A stretch of 64,000 nucleotides of DNA from Lonicera japonica (GCA_021464415.1 CM038467.1:55572734-55636733); one strand, 5' to 3'. Counted from the stretch's first letter, positions 48,926 through 62,700 are shown. A program made the numbers and translations. Notes: generated by a model from the letters alone, not told the origin.

Positions 48926-49918
48926 TTTATTTTATACGAAATTTCATTAGTTCACAAAAAACCAATTCGGAAATATGAAAAATTATCCACTCGATGATTA
49001 GCAGCCTACATTTGACCAGAGAAAGCGGTCTTTGCTTCTTATGAAGACTTTATGAAAAAAAAAAAAGGTTAGGACCCTAACACAAAACTGAATTATTCTG
49101 CTAGAGTTTTCAATTTCAAAAAACTCACTCACCAAATTGATTACATTTTTTTTACAAGAAATCTAAATGTTTATTTACACAATATGAAATTTAAGCCGGT
49201 ATAAATATTTTGGACTGGACCTATCATTTAGGTTGGGCTTTAGACAGGATTCATAAAAGTAATTTGGTTGGGTTGGGCTAAACAATGCCCAACCCAAATC
49301 GGCTCGGTGGATATTGAGACCTATTTATATATATATATACATGTACCATCTAGTATGGCGAAAAAATAAAATCTGGTAATCGAATAAAAAATAATAATGT
49401 GTGATCAATCTAAATTGATAAAAGACCAGTAAGTCTATATTAAACAACGAAAACATATGTTCAATTTTCATAATAGAAAAACTAAAAATAACCTGATTGG
49501 ATTTTCTTGTTTTAATTTTTTTAAAGGCACTTTTAATCATATTTTTTGATCTTCTTTAAATTTTAACGAAATAGTTTTTTAACAAATTAAACTCAATGGC
49601 AAACGGGAAAATAATTCAATTGTGTTGATCACTGTGATTTAAAAATTAAATGGCCAATGAAATTGGACTGAAACATATGTTTTGTACTCCATTATTTGCA
49701 TAAACAAAATTGGCACATTTCTCTACAGCCTTGCTTAGAGAAGAAATATTAGTATTGGAACTTTCTCTACAACTAGCTCCGTAGTGAACATGTTGAATGA
49801 CAATGTCCATATTACAAAGTTAAGGTATAATAAGAATGAAATATTATTTCCAGAGTTCATTGGTGGATGAGCTGTTTTGGGAAAAACTAAGTTTGAATTG
49901 TTCCTATTTACTAATAAT
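48926..49918. other. AT-rich intergenic DNA with one perfect hairpin
   Basis: No gene. TTGGGTTGGGC and its exact inverse GCCCAACCCAA (49268-49297) flank an 8-nt loop. The rest has no recognisable feature. Confidence 0.5.
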
Positions 49919-50960
49919 TAGAGAAATTTCGAGTTTGCACCCTATGTTTATAGTCGATATTTGAGTTTGCATCCTAACTTTTTATTTTCTTGGGGTTTGC
50001 ACCCCACCGTTAGTCAAAACAATTTGTCTCAGTTAAGTCATAAGACAAAATGACCATGTTGCCCTGAAATGATCCAATGGCTATTGTGCAATGAAATAAA
50101 AAAAAACTGAGAGGAACAAATCGAGCTCAATGAAATGAGGTATGGCTTCACTTCATGGATTTGGAAAAACCTGTGGTAACTTTCCAACCAAAGTATACCA
50201 TCTCAGTATAAAACTGCAGGGGGAAGAAAAGAAAGAGAAAACATTATAAAGTAATGCAAAAATGATTGATCACGACAAGTAAAACATGTATCACCCTTTT
50301 TGAGGAACAAATCAATATCCAATAGGTTTATTCACATCATGGATTTGGGGAAGCCCGTTACTTTCCAGCCAAAATCACTCCACTGAAAAAAAAAACAATC
50401 ATAACAAATCATTAAATATGACACAAATGTTCAATTAGAGCTAAATACCTTGCACAATATAGAATTGAGTGTATTCAAAGAATAAAAAGTGAATCCACTA
50501 ACAAGGGGTAATACCTTTTTTAATCTTTCTCCGGGTTGGAAACTTAGAATATAGACATTGCAATTGAGTGAGTTGATGTCAAACTTCTCTTGCTATGTTT
50601 TTAGAAAAGTACATTGGGGTGTACTTAAAAAGCCCTAAAAATTAGGGCTTCATCAAACCAAGAAAAACCATAGAACCTTTTTGCTATCGAAGATTGAAGA
50701 GTTACATGTACCGATTGTTTTCGACGGTTTTCAATTCTTCATCCAATGAGAAACCGTAAATCAGTGATCACTCTCTTATCTCTTTCCTGCTCTTTTTGGT
50801 GTGTTCTTCAACTTGGTGAACAAATTGCTTATGCGCTTGGCTTTTTTCTGTTGTCTATTTTCAAACAAGCGTGGAACTCACGTGCAGAACAAGGGGTTAC
50901 ACTAACCTTAGGGTGCAAACTTAAAAGAAAAAAAAAACATTATGAGTGTAAACTATATAG
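49919..50960. mobile_element. Candidate inverted-terminal element, about 1 kb
   Basis: The left side has three spaced GTTTGCAYCC motifs (49933, 49969, 50004) with CCGTTAGTC. The right side has the inverse CTAACCTTAGGGTGCAAAC near 50903, then GAGTGTAAAC near 50945. Inside, a block GAGGAACAAATC...CATGGATTTGG is tandemly repeated (about 50113-50200 and 50301-50375). No coding. A non-autonomous DNA transposon is plausible; target duplication not found. Confidence 0.4.
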
Positions 50961-51145
50961 TTACAATGCATCCATCCAAAAAGGAGGTTATTTGCTCAAG
51001 TTAAAAAGAAGAACAAAAAAAAAGGAAAATGAAAAAGACTAAAAACAGGATTACTGAAACTTTATATGGAAACACTTAAACAAACTCACACTCAAAGAAA
51101 TTGAACCTAGCTATCAGTGCCCACTTGCTATAGTACGCTCGAACA

Positions 51146-53936
51146 CTAAAGTCTTCGAATTGGTTTCTTGTAGGCTTTTCTTTCACGATTTCTGCTTCCT
51201 TGGCCTTTCTGATTGATAATCCACAAAACAACACGATCAATGTGCTTCCAGTACCATTTACTCCATCTTTCACAGAAGAAAAGTGGCCCAATGACAAATC
51301 CTAAGCCTACAATATATCCCACCGAAGCAGCACTCAAGAATTCCCATTTCTTCCCATCTGCAGGATGTGAGTGCGTGTCCTTAAATGTTGGCACAGTTTC
51401 AGCAATATCACTGCAACTTTTATTCAACTGAGGCCCACATAATCCTTCATTTCCTTCAAATGAAGTTTCTGCAAAGGTTGTGAATTGGTTGCCACTCGGG
51501 ATCTTTCCGGTCAGATTATTATATGACAAGTTCAAGGCTGAAAGGAATGTAATACTAGCAAGCTCCTGTGGAATTTTTCCAATTAGTTCATTTACCGAGA
51601 GGTCTAATGATCCAAGTTGTTTCAAATTTCCAAGCGAAGACGGGATTGAGCCAGTAAGTACATTGTGTGATAAGTTGAGAACATAAAGGGAAATGAGTTC
51701 TCCGATCGTTTTTGGTATATTCCCTTCGAAGTTGTTCATTGAGAAATCAATGGCAGTGAAGACGGTCAAAATTTTCACCAGGTCCATATCGAGCCCTTTG
51801 TTGCGGATTGTCACTGTGTTCAGATAGTGGAAGTTGTTAAGTTGTAGGAACTTAAATTCCAGGTGTTTCACCTCTGGTTTCGAATCATCCATCATAACCT
51901 TCCACTTTAAGAAGTATTGTGCTATCAAAGCACCGGAAAAGTTGTTGGAAGCTATGTCAATGATTTGGAGATTTGGCAGCCAACTCTTACTTACACCTGG
52001 ACATTTAATGCCTCCGTGGAACAGGTTGGATCTCAGTACAAGGACGCGCAAATTGGTAGAGTTATTCAAAAAGCACGGAAACGTATCATTTATCTTATTG
52101 TTCCCAAGGTTTAATACTTCTAATGATGTGCAATTGGATATAGATTTTGGTATCTTCCCTTCTAATTGATTGTCATGCAAATCTAGAGTTTCTAAACCAC
52201 AATTCTCCTGAAATGTTCCAGAAAGATTTCCACTGAGACGGTTCTTCCCTAGATTCAATACCCCAAGATTTTCACTCCATTCAATTAAACAAAATGGTAT
52301 TAGGCCACTTAAACTGTTGTTGGACATATCAAGGACTTGAAGGTAGCTAGCGTTGCATATGGATTTTGGGATGGTTCCAGTGAGGTTATTATTTGCAATG
52401 GAAAATAAAATACCGGACCGGATATTATTACCATACCAAAGGGGATTGAAGAGCCGAAATAATTTGAAGAGTAATCAACTAGCAGTGTCAGGTGGTAATG
52501 GCAATTTCCCTCGGAGGTGGTTGGAATGTAAGTCGAGATAACTGAGGCTAGGAATGATATATGGTTCTTGAAGATTCTCGAGAAAGTTAAAGAGAAAGAT
52601 TCAAGTACATTAGACTTCCGTTGCCGACTTTCCAAATCCAATTTGGTATCTCTCCACCAATTTGATTATCTGAAAGGTCCAAATCGTAAATTTCTGTTTG
52701 GTTTTTTAGGTCTGGGAAATTTTGGAGCTTACAAGAAGCTAATTTCAAAGTAGTGAATTGTGGGAAGGGATACAAGCCATAATGGTTGCCACCTGTTTCG
52801 ATCGACAAGTTGTTGTATGACAGATCAAGAGCGAAGAGATTAACAAGTTTTTGAAATATTTCTAGATGTATAGTGCCGTTGAGATTATTGGACGACAGAG
52901 AGAGGATATTAAGACTTTTGAGGTCAAAGAATGATGAGGGAATTTCACCTTCTAGCTTGTTACCTTGCAATTCAAGTGTATCTAGCATTGAAGATGATGC
53001 ATTGGGAATTTCGGGCAGTGAACCATCAAAATGGTTGTTGGATAGTAGCAACTGCTTCAAAGATGGGAGGCCAAACAGAGAAGATGGAATCCTCCCGTAA
53101 ATGAGTTGTATCCCAAATCAATATATGCAAGATTCAAAAAACCTTCAAATTGAGTGAAAGAGAATGGGCCCGACAAATTGTTATAAGAGAGGTCTATGTG
53201 AGTGAGATTTTTGACATTTGAATCACAGAAAGAAATTGAAGTTTCAAAAGTGAGAATCAATAGGGCCTGAATGATTACAATTTGACAAACTCAACACTCT
53301 CAAATTAGGCAACCAAGAAGATATTGGTTGGCCCCAATCCCATCCCTGTGCTGATATATTTACACCGTCAAGATAGAGTTCAGTAAGCTGTGTGAGATTC
53401 TGAACAAACATATTTAAATTCGGATTCTCGAGTTTTAGTGAAAGGATATCAGTGTATGTAGAGAGATCAAGAGTAACCAATCTCGTCAATTGAGACAATT
53501 CAATTGGGATTTGCCCACCAAAATCAGAGTATGACAAATTCAAGTACGTCAAACTAGTAAGGTTAATGAATGCGGATGGAATTTGTGCAAAGTTGAAGAT
53601 GTTGTAAGCCAAATTCAAGCTCTGAAGGAACTGGAGACTGAAAAGACTACTTGAATTGTCGATTCCACCAGAGATTGATTCGTCATTCAAATCTAAGCCA
53701 GTAACATGGCCAGCTTTGCTGCAAGTGATTCCTTCCCAGAGGCAACAATCTTTATTATGATGATTCCATTGAACCATCTTGGTAGAATATGAAGAATAGA
53801 ATATGAGGGTGTTCTTCAACTGGAGCAACAAACTTCTTTGATCCTCCAAACATTGGGCATTTATTGGAACGATGCTTACACAACAAATGGTGATTATGGT
53901 GATAATGAAAATGGGAATGAAGACTGAATTTCTCAT
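51146..53936 (-). pseudogene. Leucine-rich-repeat receptor-like protein (RLP) gene, frameshifted
   Basis: The minus-strand gene starts at ATG 53936 with a hydrophobic signal peptide (about residues 1-27), then the LRR N-terminal cap with CLEDQRSLLLQLKNTL and the cysteine motif CCLWEGITC. Many plant-type LRRs (LxxLxLSxNxxSGxIP) follow. Near the C-terminus come GNEGLCG, an acidic stretch and a membrane helix (YIVGLGFVIGPLFF), then a short basic cytoplasmic tail without a kinase, which defines an RLP of the Cf/Ve type. Such proteins sit in the plasma membrane and act in immunity or development with co-receptor kinases. About 930 codons if joined, slightly short for the family, with LRRs apparently missing near 53250. 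Frame changes occur near 53250, 53095 and 52600, and a compensating pair near 52440-52490; in-frame TGA near 52470. Either a pseudogene or affected by sequence errors. Confidence 0.9.
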
Positions 53937-55059
53937 TCTTTTTTAGATAAATTGATGAGATGATTTGGAGACTGGTTGCTCTAGTAATATGCTAATTAAT
54001 GAGTTATATAGATGAGCTTAATTTTTGAATCTTAACGTTGGAACTCTCAGTATTTTTTATATTTCTTTCCCATTTTGCTGAAGACTTGACTCCAGGGTTG
54101 TAAGTTGTAATCTATTACTACTTCAGTCTGGTCGTAATTGCTTTATTACTTTTCTTGGTACACGCTGTAGGTAGAACTGGGTGGTCAAGGTGAGGGGAAC
54201 GGACTTAAATTACTTCTCAAACCTACAAACACAATTATTCAAACCAAATAATCAATTAAATTCCCAATTCTTACCGAGGGAGTAATTATTATTAGTATAT
54301 TATGAAGCCTCCTACGAAGAATAGCTCTCATCAGTGTTCTAATGCGCGAGTAATTTGAATATTAACAATACACCTCAAATGAATTTGCACTTGCAATAGT
54401 ACTAACATTATAATTCAGTCTTTCTTTTTCTTTTTTTCAGTTAATTGTTTATTGAAAACATCATGCTTTGCTTCCGTTTTTGAGCCAAGAATGGTTGAAA
54501 GGACTAACATTATAATTCGAGGGAATAATAATGTTAGTCCAAAAACAAAAATTTCCTATACAATGCAAGCTGCTATTGACAAAATTCCTGCTCGATCACA
54601 TAGATGCTCTGCCTCCTCCATTGAATGTGCTGAAATCATTTGGGCCACTTATATCAGCAAAAATTATAAGACAAAAAAAGTGTCCAGAAGACAAAGTTAG
54701 AAACTATTAAGGTTAGGGATAGGAGTATTGGAGAGAGGCAACACTGAGCCTTCTATTCGTACCTCCACTGTATTTCCCAACTTGTTTATTAGCAACGCCT
54801 CCATGAAATAGGTTAGCAGTCTTGAGAGACTCTTCCACTGCACATAGAGAACGTGCAAGTATAAAACGGTTAAAACTCGTCCTTTAACAACAACTTAATT
54901 GTGAGTTGTGACACCCCATATTTTGTATTGATTAAAAACTATTACATTGAATGTGCTGATACGTACCCTAAAAATTATTTTTACATTGCTTGTGTTGGTT
55001 GTTTACTAGCGCAAATGTAATATTTTCATATTTGTTTAAATGTCGATATCACTATATAT
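53937..55059. other. Intergenic DNA upstream of the RLP gene
   Basis: No gene is supported. It would hold the RLP promoter, but I see no distinctive TATA box. Near 54905 a TGTGACACCCCATATTTTG resembles an LTR start, without a partner end. Confidence 0.4.
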
Positions 55060-55734
55060 TTAGTAACACTATTACTCATATATTAACCTACCCCATTATA
55101 AAATCTTGGATCCGCTCATGATAAATTGATTAATTTTACATAACTACCATAACGTTATCCCACTCCATGGTAAAATTCTAGATCCACCATTAATTAGAAT
55201 ATGGAGTAGATTCACCAATCATTGAGAGATACTTTCACAAAAAAAAATCATCGCTGAAAGTATTATCGTATTCAAATGTGAGATGGCGCTCTCCGCGTGT
55301 AATTATTATTGTATTGAATGGAAAGACTTAAAATGCAGTGGACTACGGAAAAAAGGAATCTGTCTTGATGTGTGAAAGCAAAATGGTATGGTAGGCTCTT
55401 TAAAATAACTTTCATCATTCCTTGTAGTATTTCTGCATATATTTTCTTCACATTGTCAGCTCAACATTTGTTTTTGTTCCTCCTAATCTTCACGCTTAAT
55501 TTCTTTAGTCTTCCATCTCCTCGGTATTTCTAAAGTCTTCTCTTTAGTCATCTTCTTCTTGTTCTCTCTCTCATCACAACAATTTTTTATTGCTATCCTA
55601 AATATTATTTCCTTTGCAAAGGAGAAAAAAAACATATACATGTAGGTTCAATGAATTTAAAATAATAGACAAAATACTTACACAAAATTCTTACCGTATG
55701 TTATTATTAACAAAGGTGTTAGCCCCCATGGAGA
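55060..55734. repeat. Duplicated segment D, first copy
   Basis: The block with TAAAATCTTGGATCC, GAGTAGATTCACCAATCATT and GATGTGTGAAAGCAAAATGG recurs as two pieces at 62690-62790 and 63930-64000, split there by the 1.1-kb minisatellite-bearing insertion. Non-coding. Confidence 0.6.
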
Positions 55735-57800
55735 GTTTGCACGGACCGGTCCGTACCGGTCTTTAGAGATATTTTTTCGTTACTAAAAAGTATCTCTCCA
55801 ATGTTTTAGCGACAAAAAAAAGAAGCCAAAATATTTGTAAACAAACTGGTTCATATCTAGACTCCACCAATATATCTATATTTATTTAAAGGATAGTAAT
55901 TTATACTTTCAAAATAACACATTCTAAAGACAGTTGAAAAAAAATGAAAAACAAAAAAAGCTAGCACAACAATCCGTAATATGTGCAACACAACTATGCA
56001 ATGTGGCCCCAAAGTTGCGAAAAAAGTTGTCCCAATTAATGAAGAAAAGGCATAAATCAAAATAAAAAAGGGCCCGCACCAGTAATAATTATTCCTTCCT
56101 GCCCAACATATTGAAGGAGTAGAATGCTCACATCAATGAAAAAGGGTCCGGGGGCGTGTTTTTCGGCGGCACTTATTGAGGGGAAAGTCTATCTTGACGG
56201 ATATAAAATTATTTTGGCTAATCGAATGACTTGTCCTACTCCCATTATGTTCTAGGGATACTATGTAAGAAACTAAAATAAAATATTGCTTTTTAAATAT
56301 ATTTTTTAGCGAATACTGTGTTACTAGGTGTATACACATTTTTGAAAAAAAGAGATGAAAATAATATATAACAATTAAAAATAAGTCGAAACCTAGAAAA
56401 ATAATAAAAATAAATCTGGAACCATTGCTAAATTAGCTTTGAAAAATAGAGACTAAATCCACTAAATCCAGAATTTTCTGCCCAAAAACTGTCCAGCTAG
56501 AAAAAAAATGTACCCAATATGCACATTTCTAATAAAATGTTTTATTTACTGAAAATTAATTATGTACCTGCCCTTTTTGAAGTTCAACCATACTTTGCAT
56601 AGATGAGACCACATAAAAGCTAATAGCACGAGCTAGCGAGGTAATTTGGATTGTAAAGGCTCTCATTTGAAACAGAGATATCCCAAGACCCAAGTTCGAG
56701 TCATTTGGCGTCTCCTTGTCATCAAGGCGATGTTACTAAAATTGAAATTTGTGCAAAACGTAAGTGTTTTAATACTTTTATTTGTTTGGTAGCCTTTTCA
56801 CATTATTAGGTGTTTCAATACCTAAAATACTTATAATTCCAAAGGTTCATACAAAGATACCAAAAAGAAAATAAGAATTTTAATTTGAATGGAAAGAGTA
56901 TAAATACTGACTTTAAGGAAAATAGCTAGTAGTTTGCATATATACCGTAAAATATATTCAATTCAATAGTCTACTGCGATCATCTTGTCTTACTTATTTG
57001 ACACTCAATAGTCTACTACGGTCATCTTGTCTTGCTTATTTGACACGCCAAATAAGCAAGTTGGACACAATAGGATAAGTGTGTTGCATATCACATGATA
57101 AATTGTAGTACCAGGTTTATTTCAATCCTTCATTAGAAACATACATACATGATAAGAAATAAAAAGAGTAAGTGGGTTGGCTTAATTATGACGTAATTGT
57201 CTGTTCTCTATTACTCTTTGGATCAATTTCATCTAAGGGGGTCTAGTTCAAGAGTTAAATGGATGAATTTTTTCATTAAACTTGTGAAAATTATAATTAG
57301 TAGACCCTTCCACAAAATTTCATCAAGAAATTCAAACTAGAAGTGGGCTTGGTAAAAATTTGATACATATGTTTATTTGCGACCATTAAAATTTTAGATG
57401 ATCCTCTCGTCCACTTTTATATTGAATCTTTTAATGAAATTTTGTGGAAATAATCTACTCATCATAGAGATCATTTTCACCAAATTTGAAGTTTTTTTTT
57501 TCTTTGTTTAGCTCTCGAACTAGATCCCCTTGGATGGAATTGGACCGAAAAGTAATGAAGAGGAATCAAGTATGCTTGATTAATGGTAAAAGCGCACGTC
57601 AAGATTAAGGAGATCTATGGTTCGAGTCTCATCTGAAGTGAGGATAGTTTTTTTTATTATTTCTAATCAAAGGAGATATTTAGCACTTTTTTAACCAAAC
57701 GAAAAAATTAATAAAATAAATTAAGATAGTACATGAAGAGAATAACAACTAATATGTTTTAAAGAAAGAATAATATAATTTTTAATAAAATTGTCTAAAG
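55735..57800. repeat. Tandem segmental duplication, copy A (about 2.07 kb)
   Basis: It aligns end to end with 57805-60510. Shared landmarks in order: AGTTTGCACGGACCGGTCCG, AAATAACACATTCTAAAGACA, AAAAAGGGTCCGGGGG, AATACTGTGTTACTAGGTG, CCAAAAACTGTCCAGCTAG, GTTTGGTAGCCTTTTCACA and TGGTTCGAGTCTCATCTG. No coding. It ends with a SINE-like segment at about 57576-57640, with A-box-like TTAATGGTAAAAGCGC and B-box GGTTCGAGTCT. Confidence 0.85.
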
Positions 57801-57804
57801 TGAC

Positions 57805-60510
57805 TAGTTTGTACAGACCAGTCCCTACTGGTCTTTAGAAACATTTTCTCGTTGCTGAAAGCATCTCTTTAATATTTTAACAACATAAAACAAAACTAAA
57901 ATATTCTCCTACAGATTGGTTCACACCAAATCTAAACTCCATGAATATATCTATATCTATTTAAAGGTTAGTAATTTACACTTTCAAAATAACACATTCT
58001 AAAGACACGTAAAAACTTGAATAAAAAAACGCAACTAGAAGCATTCACTGTGTTACCAACAATCCGTTACATGTGCAACACAATTACGCAATGGGCCCAA
58101 AGTTGCGGAAAATGTAGTCAAAAACTAATGGGGCCCAATTATTAAAGAAAAGTCATAAATCAAAAATTAAAAGGGCACACACCAATAATAGTTATTCTTC
58201 CTGCGGAATTGGAGTAAAATGTTCACATAAATAAAAAAGGGTCCGGGGGAGGGGGGGGGGGGGGGGGGGGGCGCTTTTTAGGGGAAAGTGTTAGAGTTGA
58301 ATATTGATTAAAATAAAGTATTATTTTTTAAAGATATTAAAAAATAGGGGTTTTTATGAAAAAAGTTTTTTTTTTTAAATTAAGGAATAATATTTTTATA
58401 AATTAAAAGCATATATTTGACTAAACTCTAAAAAGAGTGGAAAGTTAACTTTGCAGTAGGTTTTTAAATTTTATTTTTTCTTGAAATCATGCAAAAATAA
58501 ATTTGCATTACATGTTTTTTAACATATTATTATAAATAAATATTTAGTTGACAGACTTTTAGAATAATTTTAACAAATTACATATTCAAAACTTATTTAT
58601 TAAAAAAATGCACATAATAATTTTTTCAGAGTTATGCAAAGTTAAGTTTACACTCCTTATTTTCTAAAACATTACTATGTATTTGTATTTATTTGACGTT
58701 GTTTTAAAATTGTATGAATGAAACATAATAATATATTTGTTAAAAAATATAAAAATATCATGCAAAACAAATCTGCATTAAATTTTTTTGATTACAATGT
58801 TAAATTTGCATAAAACGCAATTTTTGTGCAAAATTAAGTTTGCACTCAACACAATTTTAGGCAAAGTTACCTTTGCACTCCGTCAAATCCCTTATTTTAA
58901 AACACAATTGATAAACAAGCCCCTATTTCAGAATGATAATAATATCTAGGCCCTTGTTTCTAAAAAATATTATTCGTTGATTTTTTTTTTTTTTTTGAAA
59001 AACATTATCATGCAAAATCTTTTACCTCATTTCTAGTTGCTTTTTTAAATATACTCTTTGGCAAATACTGTGTTACCATGTGTACACATAGTTTTGAAAA
59101 AAAAAAGAAACAAAAATAACATATAGCAATTAAAAATAAGTTGAAACCCTAGAGAAAGAATAAAAATAAATCTCGAACCATAGCTACAATAGCTTAAAAA
59201 ATAGAGACTAAATCAGTTAAATCCAGAATTTTCAGCCCAAAAACTGTCCAGCTAGAAAAAAGATGTATCCAATATGCACATTTCTAATAAAATGTTTTAT
59301 TCTTTAAAAATTAATTTACCCACATTTTTTCAAATTCAACCTTAAGTTACATAAATGAGACCACATAAACAGTAATAGCACGAGTTAGCGGGGTAGTTTG
59401 GATTGTAAAGGCTCTCATTTAGTGTCTCCTTTGTCATCAAAGAGATGTTACTATAATTGAAATTTGTGCAAAAAATAAGTGTTTTAATACTTTAATTTGT
59501 TTGGTAGCCTTTTCACATTATTAGGTTTTTCGATACCTAAAATAGTTATAATTCTGGAGGATCACACGAAGATACTACAAAGAAAATAAGAATTTTAATT
59601 TGAATGGAAGGAGTATAAATACCGACTTTAAGGAAAATAGCTAGTAGTTTGCATATATACCGTAAAATATATTCAATTCAATAGTCTAATGCGGTCATCT
59701 TGTCTTGATGGGAAAAAAGTTACACCATACTACATTTGACGCGCCAAATAAACAAGTTGGACACAATAGGATAAGTGTGTTACATATCACAGGACAAATT
59801 GTAGTACTAGGTTTATTTCAATCCTTCATTAGAAATATATGTAGATGACAAAAAGTAAAATGAGTGAGTGGATTGGCTTAATTATGACTTGTCTCTTGTC
59901 CGTCACTCTTTGGTCAAATTTCATCCAAGGGGGTCTAGTTCGAAGGTCAAATGGATGAATTTTTTCGTGAAACTTGTGGAGATTATAATTAGTAGATCAT
60001 TCCACAAAATTTCATCAAGAAATTCAAACTAGAAGTGGGCGTAATAAAATTTTGATGCATATGTTGATTTTTGACCATTAAAAATTTAGATGATCCCCTC
60101 ATCCACTTTTATATTGAACCTTCTAATGAAATTTTGTGGTGATAATCTATTCATCATAGAGATAATTTCTACCAAATTTGAAGTGTTTTTTTTTTTTTCG
60201 ATGTTTTGCTCTCGAACTAGATCCCCTTGGATAGAATTGGACCGAAGAGTAATGGAGATGAATCAAGTCCGCTTGATTAATGGTAAAAGCGCATGTCAAG
60301 ATCAAGGAGATCTATGGTTCGAGTCTCATCTGAAGTGAGGATAGTTTCTTTATTATTTGTAATAAAAGGAGATATTTAGCACATTTTTTAACAAAAAGAA
60401 AAAAGTAATAAAATAAATTAAGATAGCACATGAAGAGAATAACAACTAATATATTTTAAAGAAAGAATAATAGAATTGTTAATATAACTGCCTTAAGTGA
60501 CACTAGTTTG
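57805..60510. repeat. Tandem segmental duplication, copy B (about 2.7 kb)
   Basis: It has the same order as copy A but with about 700 bp of extra AT-rich DNA at about 58330-59040 and a long G run (58251-58271). The SINE-like end is at about 60275-60340 (B box at 60316-60326). Divergence from copy A is substantial by eye. Confidence 0.85.
58251..58271 (+). repeat. Homopolymer run of about 21 G
   Basis: GGTCCGGGGGA is followed by an uninterrupted G tract ending GCGC. The copy A equivalent has only five G before CGTG. Length in the assembly is unreliable for such a run. Confidence 0.85.
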
Positions 60511-61429
60511 TATGTTTGTACTTCACTATGGTTTGTATACAAGTACTTCTATTTTAGTGCAGAAAAGACTAATTCACCCTTTACAATCTCATTTCAACAA
60601 TATTATAAAAGGTCAGAAGAAAAAAATATATATAAGAAGAAAAAATAGAAACAATCTTTAGATGATCCAACTTGCAGGGATATATATATATACGGTTCCC
60701 TTCTTTTAAGGACCGTCCTTAAGTTAACTAATTTAAGGACTGTCCATTTCGAGAGGCGGAATAATATTTTTATGAAATTTGGTAAAGATGATCTCTATAA
60801 TAAGTAAATGATATCCACTGAAGTTCATCACAAAACTAATACAAGAATGGATTATCTAACATCTAAAATTTCTACGTCCAGAAATACGCATGTATATCAA
60901 TATTGTAGCTAACCCACTTTCTACTTGAGGTTTTTTTTTTTTTTTAATGAAATTTGGTGAAGATGATTTACTAATTATATATATCACATCCATCAAGTTT
61001 CATAAAAAAAAAATCATCTCTTATATATATATATGTATTTGCCATCTAGATTTGGTACGAACAGTCCACAACCGGAGCTTGAACCCTTGTGCTTGCAGGG
61101 TTATAAGACACCTCTACCACTAGGACACTTATTACTTTTTTCAATTTATTTTATTTATATCACTTATATTCAAAATACAAAAGTCAAACTGGAAAACTAG
61201 AAATACAACCCTGAGTACCTTAAACAAATAAGACTCAAGATTATAAATTTAACCGTCTTTCATTTTTATTAAATCTTTACCATTGGATTATATAAATGCG
61301 AGGTAGTCTACAATAAAACTGTAGGAGGAGGTACGAACACTACCAACTAGGCACCTCTTTGACACTTGAGATATGTACAAAAATTTATGCGGAACACATT
61401 GTATCGAAACACTTTATGTTTATAATACA
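60511..61429. other. Intergenic DNA between duplication copies
   Basis: AT-rich, with TA runs at 60680 and 61027. It contains a tRNA-derived SINE head on the minus strand but no gene. Confidence 0.45.
61065..61137 (-). repeat. SINE-like tRNA-derived segment
   Basis: On the minus strand, TAGTGGTAGAGG (61122-61111) is a good A box and GGGTTCAAGCTCC (61086-61074) a good B box, 24 nt apart. The cloverleaf is not complete, so I read it as a SINE head rather than a tRNA gene. Confidence 0.5.
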
Positions 61430-62700
61430 TAGTATAAAAGGCAAAAGTCATTCCCCCACGATTCCATATACTAAATCCACCCCAATTGTAACTTTCAAAT
61501 AACACATTCCCAAGATAGTGGAAAAAAAACCCTTGAAAAAAAAAAAAAAAAAAAAAAAAGGTGGAAGTACTCGCTTACTGTGTGAGGAACATGCGCAACA
61601 TGCTGCAACTTAATTATAGAGTGTCCAAAAGTTGCAGAAAAAGTAGTCAAAAGTAATGGAGCCCAATAAATAAAGAGAAGACATAAAAGAAAATAGAAAA
61701 GGGGCTACACCAATAATAGTTATTCTTTCATTCTCACTACGAAGGAGCAGAATGTTCACACCAATAAAAAAGGATTAGGATTAAAAGTAATTCTCCAAAT
61801 GAAGAGAATTTTAATACGAACTTGGAATTCACATAATTAGATTTCGAGTTTTGTAATTAAAGATATGCTCAGTAAAAGTATTAAATTTAATTGAAATAAT
61901 AAAATATTGCATTGTAAATATCAGCTTTCACATCTGATCGAAAGTATATAAAAGTTCCCGTCAGAATGATGAAGATTTTGGTACGAACTCAATGGAATTT
62001 ACTGAATTGATTTCTGAGTTGTGTAACTAGATATTAATTAAAATAAAATGTTGTGTAAATATCTACATTTACATATAAATTTGAAAGTATATGAAAACAT
62101 CCCTCAAAATAAAGATGTTTTGATATGAACTCAATGAAATTTACGGAATTAGATTCCGAGTGGTGTAAATACAGATATACTCAATAGAAATATGGAGACA
62201 TGAACTTTTGTGGACAACATACAAAACCGCACCTGAAAGAGAACATTGCAGACTTCAGTGGAATAGTTGGGCGCCAAAAGCCACAAACCGTTCCCACTAA
62301 ACCGCACCTAAAAGGCTTTGTATATATATATATAAATACACCTATGTTATTTTCAATTTCAATTAAAATCCTCGAGTAGAAATGGTGTTAACGTACATGA
62401 AGCAGAGTGGGTTGGTTTAATTAATGGTGAAGGCGTCTATTAAAATCAGGGAGATATAATGTTTTGAGTCTCATATTAGGTGGGGAGAGTTTATTTATTA
62501 TTTGTAGTGAAATGAGATACTTCAACTACCAGTTTTTAGCAAAAAAATAAATAAATAAAATAATTTAGGATATTACATATATCGAATATATACAACCATA
62601 TATCGTATATCTAATAGAGTAGAGTTACAACTAATACATTTTAATGCAAGAATAACAAAAGTGTCAATGTAACTGTAGTGACACTATTGATTGTATATTA
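61430..62700. repeat. Third, older copy C of the segmental duplication
   Basis: Blocks match copies A and B: AACTTTCAAATAACACATTC near 61482, GTTGCAGAAAAAGTAGTCAAA near 61632, ATAATAGTTATTCTTTC near 61712, ATGGTGAAGGCGTC near 62424 with GAGTCTCAT, and GTGACACTA near 62677. The middle is replaced by other AT-rich sequence. A run of about 24 A lies at 61536-61559. Confidence 0.65.

Noticed and set aside
50746..51042. 98-codon frame with an N-terminal hydrophobic stretch
   Set aside because: It overlaps the end of a candidate transposon and a lysine-rich A-run tail; no family recognised.
54900..54935. LTR-like start TGTGACACCCCATATTTTG
   Set aside because: No partner end, no target duplication and no following LTR landmarks; could be a truncated fragment.
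57576..57640. tRNA gene candidates (also 42880-42950, 60275-60340, 61065-61137)
   Set aside because: A and B boxes are present but acceptor, anticodon and T arms do not pair, so I treat them as SINE-like.
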